Shown here piece by piece: positions 1 through 5,879 of a stretch of DNA of 20,597 bases. Both the position numbers and the translations under genes were made by a program. The DNA lies in IMG/VR virus record IMGVR_UViG_3300027973_000260, positions 1 through 20,597 of that record; one strand, 5' to 3'. Origin of the DNA: a virus. Under the pieces are notes generated by a model. It ran no database searches. It was not told where the DNA came from and saw only the letters and a list, made by a program, of their open reading frames with translations. How positions within the stretch are numbered: position 1 is the stretch's first letter; every line of letters starts with the position of its first letter.

Positions 1-10
1 TGTGTAGTTT

Positions 11-352
11 ATGAAGAATACGACAAAGCAAAGTACCTTAAATTGCTCGTCCAATATATTAGAAAATTTGTTGGAGATAAACTTGAGCAGTATGGAACCA
101 AATAAAGAACTAGAGCAGGTAATGGAGGATAAATTCCTCACCCCTTCCAAGTTTGCACTGGAAGTGGAAAAAATTGTTGCAGAAGAAAAGTGCAACTATA
201 TTGATGCAATCGTTCACTATTGTGAAGTGAATGGTATTGAAGTAGATTCAATTACGAAACTCGTATCAAAACCACTTAAAGAAAGATTGAAGTATGATGC
301 TATCAACCTAAACTTTATGAAAAAAACTTCGAGAGCAAAATTGCCCCTATGA
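11..352 (+). CDS. 33: Late transcription co-activator, T4 gp33-like
   Basis: Small protein (113 aa from the first ATG) assigned as the T4 gp33 family: in T4 it bridges RNA polymerase, the sigma factor gp55 and the sliding clamp to activate late promoters. The assignment rests on the core starting near MEDKFLTPSKFALEVEK, the basic C terminus ending in RAKLPL that I associate with cyanophage gp33, and position directly before genes 59 and 32 as in T4. Start choice is uncertain: in-frame ATGs at 92 and 122 lie closer to the conserved part, and the first 30 residues (Asn/Ser-rich) look unconserved, so the real protein may be about 77-86 aa. The stop overlaps the next start (ATGA, 349-352), implying translational coupling. 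The first ten bases of the window probably contain the end of the preceding gene; too little is present to call it. Confidence 0.75.
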   Translation: MKNTTKQSTLNCSSNILENLLEINLSSMEPNKELEQVMEDKFLTPSKFALEVEKIVAEEKCNYIDAIVHYCEVNGIEVDSITKLVSKPLKERLKYDAINLNFMKKTSRAKLPL

Positions 353-939
353 GTCCTTTTGAGACCTATCAACATTATCTTTCACTCAAAAGTCATTTTA
401 CAAATCCAAAATACGATTTCTTTAAATATGGTGGGAAGTCAAGGGCAACTCTAACTTCTTTTAACAAACGCAAAGATAAATATTGGTTTGAGAAATCCAG
501 TCGTAAATATTCTGATAAAGAAATAGTAGATTATTTTCTTGCCAATTTTCTTGCCGCCGATAACCCACAAAACATATGGATTGGAGAAATTATAAATTCT
601 GGAGAAAGAACATACGTCGAGTGGATGAAACGACAGCAGAGTTTGACCTACTTGTTCAAAGAACAATCGGAAGAATTACTCTCGGAAACAAAATTAGAAG
701 ATGCTTTCAATTGTTCGAAAGGACATCCACCAGTTCTAAAAAAGTTCCTGGGCGGGAAGATTGGTATTGAAACCCTGGTGATTTATGATATAATATTCCA
801 GTTCGGGAATGTGTTTGATAAAAAACTTTTGGACCCAGTGTGGGAAACCGTAAGTTTAAAAATTAAAAAATACAAACCGTTTCTAAATATCGATGTATTC
901 CAGTACAAAAAACTTTTACGGGAAATTGTAAATGAGTAA
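349..939 (+). CDS. 59: Replicative helicase loader, T4 gp59-like
   Basis: 196 aa, close to T4 gp59 (217 aa). gp59 binds fork DNA and gp32 and loads the gp41 helicase during recombination-dependent replication. The all-helical N-terminal HMG-like half is recognisable by the pattern YxHYLSLKSHF..YDFFKY followed by KRKDKYWFEK, which matches the T4 protein's KRRDKYFFQK region; the block DNPQNIWIGEI matches T4's DAWIGDI; and the C-terminal part has WETVSLKIKKYKPFLNID, matching T4's NNYSIKLKAYRKILNID. It overlaps gp33 by 4 nt and the next gene by 8 nt, so it sits in a tightly coupled operon with its functional partner gp32 downstream. No in-frame disruption is seen. Confidence 0.92.
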   Translation: MSPFETYQHYLSLKSHFTNPKYDFFKYGGKSRATLTSFNKRKDKYWFEKSSRKYSDKEIVDYFLANFLAADNPQNIWIGEIINSGERTYVEWMKRQQSLTYLFKEQSEELLSETKLEDAFNCSKGHPPVLKKFLGGKIGIETLVIYDIIFQFGNVFDKKLLDPVWETVSLKIKKYKPFLNIDVFQYKKLLREIVNE

Positions 940-1264
940 ATTCTTTGATTCTGAATTGATTCAGGAAGAACTTGAAGAAATTAATGAACTTCAAAAGTTC
1001 ATTTATGGAAGTATTCTTACTTTTGGTTCGATGACCCGTGAAGATAAACTGGAACACATTGATAAATTGACTCAGTTGCTAGAAAAGCAACGTATTATGT
1101 ACACAAGACTTTCTCTTTCTGATGATCCACAAGCGGTTGAGATGAAAGAGAATCTTCGCAAATCTGTGGCAATTATGGGATTTCCTCCTGACACAGATAT
1201 GAATATACTTTTCAATAGTATGAACAAAACAATTGAGTCTCTCAAGGAATTTATTGACAAGTGA
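932..1264 (+). CDS. DUF1825-like protein between gp59 and gp32
   Basis: 110 aa, predicted almost entirely helical, acidic. It begins MSKFFDSELIQEELEEIN and has a central block DKLTQLLEKQRIMYTRLSLSDD and a C-terminal NILFNSMNKTIESLKEF. This layout (FFDS.LVQEE start, short length, helix with YK.F.KRFELS-like block, MNKTL ending) resembles DUF1825, a family of small proteins known to me from cyanobacteria; the function of that family is not established. The gene overlaps gp59 by 8 nt. Its last codons and stop overlap the -35 hexamer of the gp32 promoter. The position suggests a role linked to the replication proteins gp59/gp32, but that is inference only. Alternative: an unrelated small coiled-coil protein. 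Confidence 0.6.
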   Translation: MSKFFDSELIQEELEEINELQKFIYGSILTFGSMTREDKLEHIDKLTQLLEKQRIMYTRLSLSDDPQAVEMKENLRKSVAIMGFPPDTDMNILFNSMNKTIESLKEFIDK

Positions 1265-1282
1265 TATTATTTTTGTTATAAT
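1254..1282 (+). promoter_or_regulatory. Consensus sigma70-type promoter of gp32
   Basis: TTGACA at 1254-1259 and TATAAT at 1277-1282 separated by exactly 17 bases, a perfect match to the host-type sigma70 consensus. The predicted start is near 1289, leaving a leader of about 37 nt before the gp32 ATG at 1326. The -35 overlaps the last codons of the DUF1825-like gene. No strong Shine-Dalgarno is visible just before 1326. Such a promoter would let gp32 be made early and abundantly, independent of the upstream operon. Confidence 0.85.
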
Positions 1283-1325
1283 ATCTAAGTAAATCCAAAA
1301 CATCCAATTTACACAACGAATCCAA

Positions 1326-2243
1326 ATGTCTTTTTCTGATCTTAAGAAACAATCTAAACTTGGTTCCCTGACCGCAAAACTGGTCAAGGAAGTAGAAAAA
1401 ATGAATAATAACACATCATCTGGCGATGATCGTCTTTGGAAACTCGAATGTGATAAGAGCGGCAATGGTTATGCCGTCATTCGTTTCCTCCCTGCTCCTA
1501 ACGGTGAAGATCTTCCGTTTGTAAAACTGTACTCCCACGCATTTCAAGGCCCTGGCGGTTGGTATATTGAGAATTCTCTTACTACCATGAACCAGAAGGA
1601 TCCCGTATCGGAACTCAACTCCGAATTGTGGAACAATGGTACTGATGCTGGTAAAGAAGTAGCACGTAAGCAGAAGCGCAAACTGACTTATGTGAGCAAC
1701 ATCTATGTTGTCAAGGATCCTGCTAATCCTGCTAACGAAGGTAAAGTGTTCCTTTATAAGTTTGGTAAGAAAATCTTCGATAAACTGACTGCTGCAATGC
1801 AACCAGAGTTTGAAGATGAGACTCCTATCGATCCGTTTGACTTCTGGCAGGGTGCTAACTTCAAACTGAAGGCAAAGAATGTTGCTGGTTATCGTAATTA
1901 TGATTCTTCAGAGTTTGCCGCACAAGGTGCTCTTCTGGACGATGATGATGCAATGGAAGCAATCTGGAAGAAGCAGTATTCTCTTGCAGAACTCGTTGCT
2001 GCTGACCAGTTCAAGTCTTATGATGAACTGAAGAAGCGTCTTGATTATGTTCTCGGCAACAAGACTGCTCGTCGTCAAGACCCTGAGGTTGCTGATGAGG
2101 AAGAGACTTCTCGCGGTCCAGTTCGTGACCTTGATGAAGATCTTCGCACCGAATTGAGTAATCTGAGTTCTTCTTCTAAGTCTTCTTCATATGATGAAGA
2201 TGAGGATGATACTCTGTCCTACTTCGCAAAGTTGGCAGAATAA
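1326..2243 (+). CDS. 32: Single-stranded DNA-binding protein gp32
   Basis: 305 aa (T4 gp32 is 301 aa). It coats ssDNA cooperatively in replication, recombination and repair and recruits the T4-type replisome through its acidic tail. The N-terminal LKKQSKLGSLTAKLVKEVEK region corresponds to the basic cooperativity (B) domain; the core includes WKLECDKSGNGYAVIRFLPAP, SHAFQGPGGWYIENSL, KVFLYKFGKKIFDKL and DPFDFWQGANFKLK, all hallmark blocks of cyanophage-type gp32; the C terminus is Ser-rich then strongly acidic (DEDEDD), as expected for the A domain. The protein has a single cysteine (Cys42), so the His-Cys3 zinc site of T4 gp32 is absent. It has its own consensus promoter upstream and a hairpin terminator downstream. 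Codon use appears richer in C-ending codons than the neighbours, consistent with high expression. Confidence 0.97.
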   Translation: MSFSDLKKQSKLGSLTAKLVKEVEKMNNNTSSGDDRLWKLECDKSGNGYAVIRFLPAPNGEDLPFVKLYSHAFQGPGGWYIENSLTTMNQKDPVSELNSELWNNGTDAGKEVARKQKRKLTYVSNIYVVKDPANPANEGKVFLYKFGKKIFDKLTAAMQPEFEDETPIDPFDFWQGANFKLKAKNVAGYRNYDSSEFAAQGALLDDDDAMEAIWKKQYSLAELVAADQFKSYDELKKRLDYVLGNKTARRQDPEVADEEETSRGPVRDLDEDLRTELSNLSSSSKSSSYDEDEDDTLSYFAKLAE

Positions 2244-2260
2244 GATATTTGTGCTATAAT
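2232..2260 (+). promoter_or_regulatory. Sigma70-type promoter for HNH/Mom cassette
   Basis: TTGGCA (2232-2237), 17-base spacer, TATAAT (2255-2260). The -35 lies inside the last codons of gp32. The expected start (about 2266-2268) falls within the left arm of the gp32 terminator hairpin, so transcripts begun here lack most of that arm. The leader to the ATG at 2301 would be about 34 nt. Confidence 0.7.
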
Positions 2261-2261
2261 G

Positions 2262-2296
2262 GGGGAGAAGTTGAGAGTCCTCTCCCCTATTTTTTT
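2262..2296 (+). terminator. Intrinsic terminator behind gp32
   Basis: GGGGAGA (2262-2268) pairs with TCTCCCC (2281-2287) to give a 7-bp GC-rich stem with a 12-nt loop, followed after TA by a run of seven T (2290-2296). It stands 18 bases after the gp32 stop codon. This is a standard rho-independent terminator for gp32 mRNA. Confidence 0.8.
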
Positions 2297-2300
2297 AATT

Positions 2301-2699
2301 ATGAAAAATCCTTGGAAAGCACTTATTCATAAAGCAAAAACTGCTGCGCGACCTGGACAAGAAAAGAAAAACGGAATCAAAAGAACAGAACCATTAGATG
2401 TTACTATTGATGAAACGTATTTAGTTGAGCAATTTTTTAACCAAAATGGCAAATGTTATTGGACAGGATTTCCAATTAACCCACAAGGAGTTTTTGAATC
2501 TCATAATCCACTTGCGCCAAGTTTAGAAAGATTGGACGAATTTGATGGTTATATTCCTGGCAATGTTGTTATTGCACTTAGATTATTTAATTTGGGCAGA
2601 CAACGCTGTCCAGAAGAAAAATTTAAAGAACAAGTAAATTTGTTAAAAAATCATTTTAGTGGTAGTGATATTAGAAATCCTTTAGAAAAACTCTTATGA
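2301..2699 (+). CDS. HNH-like endonuclease-type protein
   Basis: 132 aa from the ATG at 2301. An in-frame ATG at 2259 exists but lies within the -10/terminator region and would add residues encoded by the hairpin, so it is rejected. The basic N terminus (KNPWKALIHKAKTAARPGQEKK) is followed by NGKCYWTGFPI (Cys52 onward), then APSLERLDEFDGYIPGNVVIA. The order Cys-x-x-TG, then SLxRxD...GYxxGNV is typical of small phage HNH-family proteins, where the second block contains the metal/catalytic part. A second zinc-type cysteine pair is not visible and the canonical catalytic His is unclear, so activity is uncertain. It overlaps the Mom-like gene by 4 nt (ATGA, 2696-2699), so the two are co-transcribed and probably translationally coupled. 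Could be a free-standing homing-type nuclease that inserted behind gp32, or a functional partner of the modification gene. Confidence 0.55.
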   Translation: MKNPWKALIHKAKTAARPGQEKKNGIKRTEPLDVTIDETYLVEQFFNQNGKCYWTGFPINPQGVFESHNPLAPSLERLDEFDGYIPGNVVIALRLFNLGRQRCPEEKFKEQVNLLKNHFSGSDIRNPLEKLL

Positions 2700-3283
2700 A
2701 GTCAGATTTTTATATAGATCGCATAAGTAAATCCGAATCTTCAGAGTTACTTCTGAAGTTTCATTATCTTAAAGATATATCTAAAGATTTTAAATCTGGG
2801 TATAACTATGGTCTTTATAAAAATAATGATTTTTGCCCATTAAATATTGGTGGTCTTCAAGGAGTTTGTATTTTTACTGGACTGCCTGTTCCCGAAATTG
2901 CAACAGGTGCATTTGGACTTGAACGAAATGAACAACAAGGACTTTTTGAGTTATCAAGACTCTGCATCCATCCCGAAACTCAACGAACTGAGCATAATAT
3001 CACTTCTTGGTTTGTTTCAAGAGCGATTAGACAGTTACGGAAGGATACTGAAGTTAAAGCAATCATCTCTTACGCTGATAGTGATTTCCATAATGGTACA
3101 ATCTATCGCGCTTGTAATTTTAAATATTGCGGACTCACAGACGCAAAAAAAGATTTCTATTATGCAGACGGAACTAAACACTCTAGAGGCAAAATTAAAG
3201 GTGCTGAAGGAGACTGGAAAGACCGCTCCCGCAAACATCGATATGTAATGATATTTGATAAGAATCTAGAACTCTTATGGTAA
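2696..3283 (+). CDS. Mom-like DNA modification acyltransferase-fold protein
   Basis: 195 aa. It resembles the Mom family (phage Mu Mom converts adenine to N6-carbamoylmethyladenine, protecting phage DNA against many restriction enzymes; GNAT-like fold). Visible family blocks in order: LLLKFHYLKDIS near the N terminus, GVCIFTGLPVPE, FELSRLCIHP (residues 84-93), an ISYADSDFHNGTIYRACNF segment (about 124-142), KHSRG (161-165) and a C-terminal RKHRYVMIF. The FELSRL, YAD.D.H.GTIY.A and HRYV motifs are the best support. It overlaps the HNH-like gene by 4 nt and shares its promoter at 2232-2260. Its stop overlaps the end of the convergent gp53 gene by 9 bp. Role in this phage is inferred: modification of phage DNA to evade host restriction. 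Confidence 0.75.
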   Translation: MKSDFYIDRISKSESSELLLKFHYLKDISKDFKSGYNYGLYKNNDFCPLNIGGLQGVCIFTGLPVPEIATGAFGLERNEQQGLFELSRLCIHPETQRTEHNITSWFVSRAIRQLRKDTEVKAIISYADSDFHNGTIYRACNFKYCGLTDAKKDFYYADGTKHSRGKIKGAEGDWKDRSRKHRYVMIFDKNLELLW

Positions 3284-3922
3284 GGTATTTCTAGTATTTT
3301 CAGTTTTAATCAATTTTTCATTAATATATTGTGAAGATTCATCATAAAGTAAACTGTTTCTCATATCTTTAATAATTTGTTTTAAGTAAGATGGTTTGAT
3401 AACATATATTAATCTTTTTTTATTATTTTTTCTTACTTCATATTCATAATTAGTAATTCCAGTTACAGGATTTATAGTTTGAGTCAACAAATTTTGGTTT
3501 GGTATAGTGAAGGATGCATCAACAACTTTTCCTGCAGGAAGAATTAATCTTCCTTTTAAATCTTTGACTTCCGTAGTCTCATAATGATGAATATCATTTA
3601 AATTTTCACCATATATTTCTTCGGCATAAGTATAAAGATCTCTATCGGATAATGGCCATTGATCCCTAACATTAGTGATTCCTGCACCAATTAAAACAAT
3701 CCAATCATATTGTGCGCTATTATAGATCTCTTTAGCAACTAATTCTGGTCTAGATCCATCTGGTATTTGATACTTATTAAAGATCGTAAAAACATTTTGA
3801 AGATCTTCTCTAAGTTTTGCTCTACGAAATAAATTTTTTACAATTAAATATTCGTCAGAAGATACTCTATCAGAAAGTATTGATTGATATTCTAGATTTG
3901 GTAATTCTCTAAAGTATGACAT
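3275..3922 (-). CDS. 53: Baseplate wedge protein gp53
   Basis: 215 aa (T4 gp53 is 196 aa). gp53 clamps neighbouring wedges together around the hub in the T4-type baseplate. Family blocks: start MSYFRELPNLEYQS, then SRPELVAKEIYNSAQYDWIVL, the DQWPLSDRDLYTYAEEIYG block and HHYETTEVKD. The DWxVLL..NNITD..FDWPLS-type pattern of gp53 is recognisable although here the middle reads GAGITNVRDQWPLS. The gene follows gp48 with one base between the stop and the ATG, so both are on one minus-strand transcript. Its 3' end overlaps the Mom-like gene on the opposite strand. Confidence 0.9.
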   Translation of the reverse strand: MSYFRELPNLEYQSILSDRVSSDEYLIVKNLFRRAKLREDLQNVFTIFNKYQIPDGSRPELVAKEIYNSAQYDWIVLIGAGITNVRDQWPLSDRDLYTYAEEIYGENLNDIHHYETTEVKDLKGRLILPAGKVVDASFTIPNQNLLTQTINPVTGITNYEYEVRKNNKKRLIYVIKPSYLKQIIKDMRNSLLYDESSQYINEKLIKTENTRNTLP

Positions 3923-3923
3923 T

Positions 3924-4820
3924 TTAGTAACCTACTCCTATTGTACCGTCTCCTTCATTATAATCTTCAGCATATACAACAGATAATTCTTGAAATGAAA
4001 GACTTAGTTGTAGATGAACTGGAGTAGCATCTGAATAAGTTGCATACTGTCCAGAAGCAGTATAGTTTACTCCCATATTTAATAGAGCACAAGGTTTAAA
4101 TTTGTTTAAAAATGGGTGTATTTTTCCACCACTCATGTAAGATAGTAAGAATACATTTGGAGATTTTACAAAAAATCCTCCACCATTAGACTCTGCACTA
4201 CCTTTACTTGCTGTCATATTTTGTTTGAATAATCTAATAATATTTTTAACCACTAACGATTCTTCTTCAGATCTGGGTATCAAGTCGTATGAAAATTGAA
4301 ATGGTGTTCTAATCGTAACTCCTCCAAATAACAACTCAACATTCTGATTAATAACTGCTCCAGTTGATCTGGAAACTAGTTGATTAATATTTGCTTCTCC
4401 ACTTAATAATGTTTGTACTGCTAATCCTGTAAATGCTGTCGTTGCTGCTTTTTGTCCTGTAGCATCAGTAACTCCTCCCGTAACTTTATCAATTACACCT
4501 TTTACTGCTTTTAATCCAGTATTAAATGGAGTTGATGAGGACATTACATCTGCAGTTCCACTCATAAGTCCACCCGCAACAGAATCTAATGAATTTTCTC
4601 CCCAACTAGCAGAATTTGAATCTGAAATATTTTGTGGTATTGGTAATATAATCGTCTGTAATAGTTTTTTATTATTTTTTATTGCTTGATCCGTAGTTCC
4701 CAATGCAAATCCTTGCCCTTGCTGCCCAAGTCCAGGTGGAACATATTCAACAATCTCTATTCTGAGATAATCATCATTTATTCCTATGTTTTTAATCGGA
4801 TATCTTAAAGATCCTGCCAT
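3924..4820 (-). CDS. 48: Baseplate tail-tube cap gp48
   Basis: 298 aa. Assigned to T4 gp48, which with gp54 forms the platform on which the tail tube polymerises. Visible: an N-terminal strand segment YLRIEIVEYVPPG; IILPIPQNISDSNSASWGE; a Gly/Ala/Thr-rich low-complexity middle; then VELLFGGVTIRTPFQFSYDL, a helix SEEESLVVKNIIRLFKQNM, and a C-terminal QLSLSFQELSVVYAEDYNEG segment. The tail-tube-like fold (strands around FSYDLxPRSxxExxxVxxIIxxFK and an LSFQEL ending with an acidic YAEDY) is shared with the gp19/gp54 group, so gp54 is the main alternative. A late-promoter-like sequence lies just upstream at 4835-4842, and gp53 follows one base after its stop. Confidence 0.8.
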   Translation of the reverse strand: MAGSLRYPIKNIGINDDYLRIEIVEYVPPGLGQQGQGFALGTTDQAIKNNKKLLQTIILPIPQNISDSNSASWGENSLDSVAGGLMSGTADVMSSSTPFNTGLKAVKGVIDKVTGGVTDATGQKAATTAFTGLAVQTLLSGEANINQLVSRSTGAVINQNVELLFGGVTIRTPFQFSYDLIPRSEEESLVVKNIIRLFKQNMTASKGSAESNGGGFFVKSPNVFLLSYMSGGKIHPFLNKFKPCALLNMGVNYTASGQYATYSDATPVHLQLSLSFQELSVVYAEDYNEGDGTIGVGY

Positions 4821-4834
4821 TATTGTTTTCTAAC

Positions 4835-4842
4835 TATTTATC
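4835..4842 (-). promoter_or_regulatory. T4-type late promoter before gp48
   Basis: On the minus strand 4842 to 4835 reads GATAAATA, 7 of 8 to the T4 late consensus TATAAATA, 15 bases before the gp48 ATG (4820). It overlaps the TGA stop of the upstream gene. Leader would be very short. Single-site motif matches are common in AT-rich DNA, so this is tentative. Confidence 0.45.
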
Positions 4843-5407
4843 AGGTCTTTGTAATATATTTTGCATAAGGAAGTTGCTTCAAGGAATAAAATTCTCGAAC
4901 TGAAACTTCAAAAAATGGACTAGCAGCTTCTGGATAAGTATATCGGCGTACTTTTCCCCAGTGATAATTGAATCCATAAAATCCATTTGCAGTAGAATCG
5001 CCAGCAAGAATAAGTGGATGTTGATCGTAAGTTATTCTTGGAGTTTTTGCATAATATAAAAAGGTGTAGTATTTTCCTTTGGATGTACTTGAACTTCCTC
5101 CATCAGACAGTGCTTCCAAAATATAATCCATCAGTTCCTCAGGTTCCTCAGTTCCATATAAACTGTTAACCAGTCTTTGAATTCTATTAACTGGTCTATT
5201 ATTAATATTTGGATTTGCATCCTTATAGTCATTATCATTACGAATAATTGAAATTAACTTTTCTTTTGTTAATTTGCTATAACCAGATGTTTTTCCTTGA
5301 CCAGATTCTCCAATATAATAAATTGTATATTTCTGTGCAATTTCGACCAATTCATTTTTAGTATAACTGTCTAATTGTTTCTCGTATCCAGTTAATTTAG
5401 ATGCCAT
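4841..5407 (-). CDS. Unidentified protein with SAP-like N terminus
   Basis: 188 aa; I do not recognise a named T4 counterpart. The N-terminal 55 residues have a helix-turn-helix pattern (SYTKNELVEIAQKYTIYYIG ... YSKLTKEKLISIIRNDND) resembling SAP/LEM/Rho-N-like small helical nucleic-acid-binding folds. A linker rich in Ser/Gly (SDGGSSSTSKGK) leads to a C-terminal module with YYTFLYYAKTPRITYDQHPL, NGFYGFNYHWGKVRRYTY and SVREFYSLKQLPYAKYI; similar short modules occur in T4-like marine phages but I know no function. Its start overlaps the gp4 stop by 1 nt (TAATG on the minus strand), and it precedes gp48, so it is co-expressed with a head-completion nuclease and baseplate proteins. A structural or DNA-end-associated role is possible but unproven. 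Confidence 0.85.
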   Translation of the reverse strand: MASKLTGYEKQLDSYTKNELVEIAQKYTIYYIGESGQGKTSGYSKLTKEKLISIIRNDNDYKDANPNINNRPVNRIQRLVNSLYGTEEPEELMDYILEALSDGGSSSTSKGKYYTFLYYAKTPRITYDQHPLILAGDSTANGFYGFNYHWGKVRRYTYPEAASPFFEVSVREFYSLKQLPYAKYITKT

Positions 5408-5844
5408 TATTTAATCCCCAAATCATCTTCGGTTAAAACTTTAAATTCCCATTGGCGATCTTCACAGAATTCCCGCGCCACTTTCCATTTTGCCTGATTT
5501 TTAGCATATTCATAAACTTCATAGATATATCCTTTTGTTTTTCTTTTTTGTGGTATTGGTTCTACTGTTTGTTTTTTTGGTTTGATTTCAATTAGATATT
5601 TCTTAATTGAACCGTTACTTTCTTTGACCTTAATATAAAAGTCTGGAAAGTATCTATGAATGCGATTATCTATTGGAGATCTATAAGGAAGCGCCAATTC
5701 TTCACTTCCCCATTCTAAAATATTTTCATTAGTATCACAATACACCATAAATTTACGTTCCCACAAAGACCTATATGTGATATTTGATGGATCGCCCTTA
5801 TACTTTTTGGGGAATGCTGGTTGATATTTTCCCTTATATGACAT
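5407..5844 (-). CDS. 4: Head completion nuclease-like protein gp4 (gp50)
   Basis: 145 aa (T4 gp4 is 150 aa). gp4 acts late in head maturation, after packaging, and is often described as a nuclease-fold head-completion protein. Motifs: SNITYRSLWERKFMVYCD with Glu29, a core FPDFYIKV with Asp68, and YLIEIKPKKQ with Glu86 and Lys88; D...ExK spacing fits a PD-(D/E)xK-type (TnsA-like) nuclease active site. The C terminus has a helix with AKNQAKWKVAREFCEDRQWEF. First gene of the minus-strand transcript; its ATG (5844) abuts one arm of the divergent promoter region, with no Shine-Dalgarno visible, and its stop overlaps the next start by 1 nt. Confidence 0.87.
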   Translation of the reverse strand: MSYKGKYQPAFPKKYKGDPSNITYRSLWERKFMVYCDTNENILEWGSEELALPYRSPIDNRIHRYFPDFYIKVKESNGSIKKYLIEIKPKKQTVEPIPQKRKTKGYIYEVYEYAKNQAKWKVAREFCEDRQWEFKVLTEDDLGIK

Positions 5845-5851
5845 CTAAATA
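5844..5851 (+). promoter_or_regulatory. T4-type late promoter, rightward (gp54)
   Basis: TCTAAATA matches TATAAATA at 7 of 8 positions and lies 28 bases before the GTG of the gp54 gene, with a predicted start roughly 6-8 bases downstream. It is one arm of a CTAAATAC/GTATTTAG inverted repeat (5845-5852 and 5871-5878), and its first base is also the first base of the gp4 ATG on the other strand. Confidence 0.6.
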
Positions 5852-5871
5852 CTAATACGACATATAATAGG

Positions 5872-5879
5872 TATTTAGA
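5872..5879 (-). promoter_or_regulatory. T4-type late promoter, leftward (gp4 operon)
   Basis: Read on the minus strand, 5879 to 5872 is TCTAAATA, 7 of 8 to the T4 late consensus, 27 bases before the gp4 ATG. It mirrors the rightward element and abuts the gp54 start codon at 5880. It would drive gp4, the SAP-like gene, gp48 and gp53. Confidence 0.6.

Noticed and set aside
2259-2300. Upstream ATG (2259) as start of the HNH-like gene
   Set aside because: It lies at the -10/terminator hairpin, and the extra residues would come from the hairpin; the ATG at 2301 follows the T-run and suits the promoter.
2847-3248. 133-codon plus-strand open frame inside the Mom-like gene
   Set aside because: Complete overlap with a recognisable gene on the same strand; no family resemblance.
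5863-5868. TATAAT as a sigma70 -10 in the divergent gap
   Set aside because: No acceptable -35 at 16-18 bp (best ATGACA at 19 bp) and the leader would be about 5 nt; the late boxes explain the region better.
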